From Betaproteobacteria bacterium (GTDB lineage Bacteria > Pseudomonadota > Gammaproteobacteria > Burkholderiales > SG8-39): a DNA stretch of 35,896 nt. The stretch is taken from positions 1-35,896 of the forward strand of contig VGIA01000014.1 in the NCBI GenBank assembly GCA_016868105.1. Reading direction: 5' to 3'. The notes under the pieces are model-generated. The model was not told the DNA's origin and ran no database searches. It worked only from the letters and a program-made list of their open reading frames with translations. A program made the translations under genes and the position numbers. Shown here in pieces: positions 35,343 to 35,896 of this stretch. The number at the start of each line of letters is the position of its first letter. Position 1 is the stretch's first letter.

Positions 35343-35674
35343 GCCGGTTCTCCGCCGCCCGCTGCCGCAGCGCCTGCCACTGCCTCGAATATCAGGTGCA
35401 GGCGCCCGCCGGTGTTCTCCGGCGCCGTGCGGCTGCCGCCCCTGCCGCTGCCCTGCTGCGGCGCGCGCACGCCCGCGGGCTGCGCATTGTCGAGCAGCGC
35501 CATTGCGCGCAGGAAGAATTTCGCGGCCCGCGCCAAGTCATGCTCGGCGGCGAGGATGACGCCGAAGGCGAGCGCGTTGACGGCGATCAGGACGCGCGCG
35601 ATCAGGCCCGGGTTGCAGAAGTCCGTGAGGGCGTCGGTCCGGGGGTTTTGCCTTATACTGGCCATTGTCGGCAA
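35339..35674 (-). pseudogene. Probable internally deleted algZ-type sensor kinase
   Basis: The 111-residue open frame starts with DFCNPGLIARVLIAVNALAF (about 18-37), one hydrophobic helix resembling the first segment of AlgZ/LytS-type histidine kinases (DF.N..VLLRVLLAVNLLA). It then continues with Gly/Arg/Ala-rich residues ending in [11 protein letters not shown], reminiscent of the NTRERL.L.F motif near the end of such kinases. The remaining ~240 residues, including the H-box, are missing. In many betaproteobacteria and pseudomonads algZ-algR lies between argH and hemC; here algR is also absent. So a large in-frame deletion is likely, but my recognition of the two ends is by pattern only. 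It could alternatively be an unrelated small membrane protein. It overlaps hemC by four bases. Confidence 0.5.
35654..35659 (+). promoter_or_regulatory. Putative -10 box for argH
   Basis: TATACT in a small AT-rich stretch 50 bases before the argH ATG; no good -35 is seen. On the opposite strand TAGAAT (complement of 35690-35695) could serve the algZ-like frame. Confidence 0.35.
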
Positions 35675-35709
35675 GCGGTGCTTAAGCGCATTCTATTCCT
35701 CTATCCCGC

Positions 35710-35896
35710 ATGGCTTTTCCGAAGAACAGAACCGCGCGCGCTGCCGGGCAGCGGTCGGGTCGGTCCCGGGTCAGGCAACCCTGGTCGGGTCGCTTCAGCG
35801 AGCCGGTGGATGCGTTCGTGCAGCGCTTCACCGCGTCGGTCGCGTTCGATCGCCGGCTGGCAAGGCACGACATCGCCGGCTCGATCGCGCACGCGC
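35710..35896 (+). CDS. argH: Argininosuccinate lyase, N-terminal part (cut by window edge)
   Basis: Last enzyme of arginine synthesis, splitting argininosuccinate into arginine and fumarate. Only 62 codons are present. After a basic start (residues 1-24) the frame reads [20 protein letters not shown] (residues 25-44) and then [19 protein letters not shown], the family's invariant N-terminus (W.GRF....D..V..F.AS..FD..L...DI.GS.AH). The ATG at 35710 gives a slightly extended N-terminus; no clear ribosome site is visible. It is divergent from the algZ/hemC group, as in related genomes. Confidence 0.95.
   Translation, partial: MAFPKNRTARAAGQRSGRSRVRQPWSGRFSEPVDAFVQRFTASVAFDRRLARHDIAGSIAHA

Overview
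This window is a compact, GC-rich (roughly 70 percent) bacterial chromosome segment. It is most likely from a betaproteobacterium. The evidence is a Burkholderia-type Porin_4 gene and several gene neighbourhoods typical of that class: miaB-phoH-ybeY-corC-lnt-glyQ-glyS-gmhB-plsC-gloA, lptD-surA-rsmA divergent from amgK-murU, pepP-ubiH-dusB-fis-purH-purD-hemF, and hemC-hemD-hemX-hemY next to argH. Genes overlap by 1-17 bases at many junctions and about 97 percent of the sequence is accounted for. I see no phage, insertion sequence, CRISPR array, toxin-antitoxin or defence system.

Layout. 1-963 (minus): truncated outer-membrane porin with a long AT-rich promoter/leader. 1266-3490 (minus): a broken trp operon made of trpC, trpD, a 41-codon in-frame fusion that looks like the first codons of trpE joined to the last codons of trpG, and upstream a Trp-rich leader peptide; rpe follows. 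4204-5858 (plus): apaG and mltA. 5881-7793 (minus): dsbC and a UbiH/UbiF-family hydroxylase. 7860-17895 (plus): tRNA-Met, a possible 66-residue protein, then the miaB...lnt envelope/RNA cluster, both glycyl-tRNA synthetase subunits, gmhB, plsC and gloA. 17879-22186 (minus): rsmA, surA, lptD. 22248-31356 (plus): amgK, murU, pepP, ubiH, dusB, fis, purH, purD, hemF. 31378-35342 (minus): hemY, hemX, hemD, hemC, then what looks like an internally deleted algZ-type sensor kinase (35339-35674). 35710 to the end (plus): start of argH.

How the genes work together. The main theme is envelope building: LPS export (lptD) with its chaperone surA, LPS heptose supply (gmhB), lipoprotein maturation (lnt), phospholipid synthesis (plsC), murein turnover and recycling (mltA, amgK, murU), periplasmic disulfide isomerisation (dsbC) and the porin. 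A second theme is translation and RNA (miaB, ybeY, rsmA, glyQS, dusB, tRNA-Met). A third is tetrapyrrole, quinone and purine synthesis (hemF, hemC-D-X-Y, two ubiquinone hydroxylases, purH, purD).

The most notable observations are: (i) the in-frame trpE'-'trpG deletion scar behind an apparently intact Trp-codon leader; (ii) a second in-frame deletion that seems to remove most of algZ and all of algR; (iii) a sharply bounded tract of foreign codon usage covering the first ~180 codons of glyS; and (iv) several -10 boxes placed 6-10 bases before start codons, suggesting leaderless or nearly leaderless transcripts. The deletions could be real or assembly artefacts; read mapping would decide.
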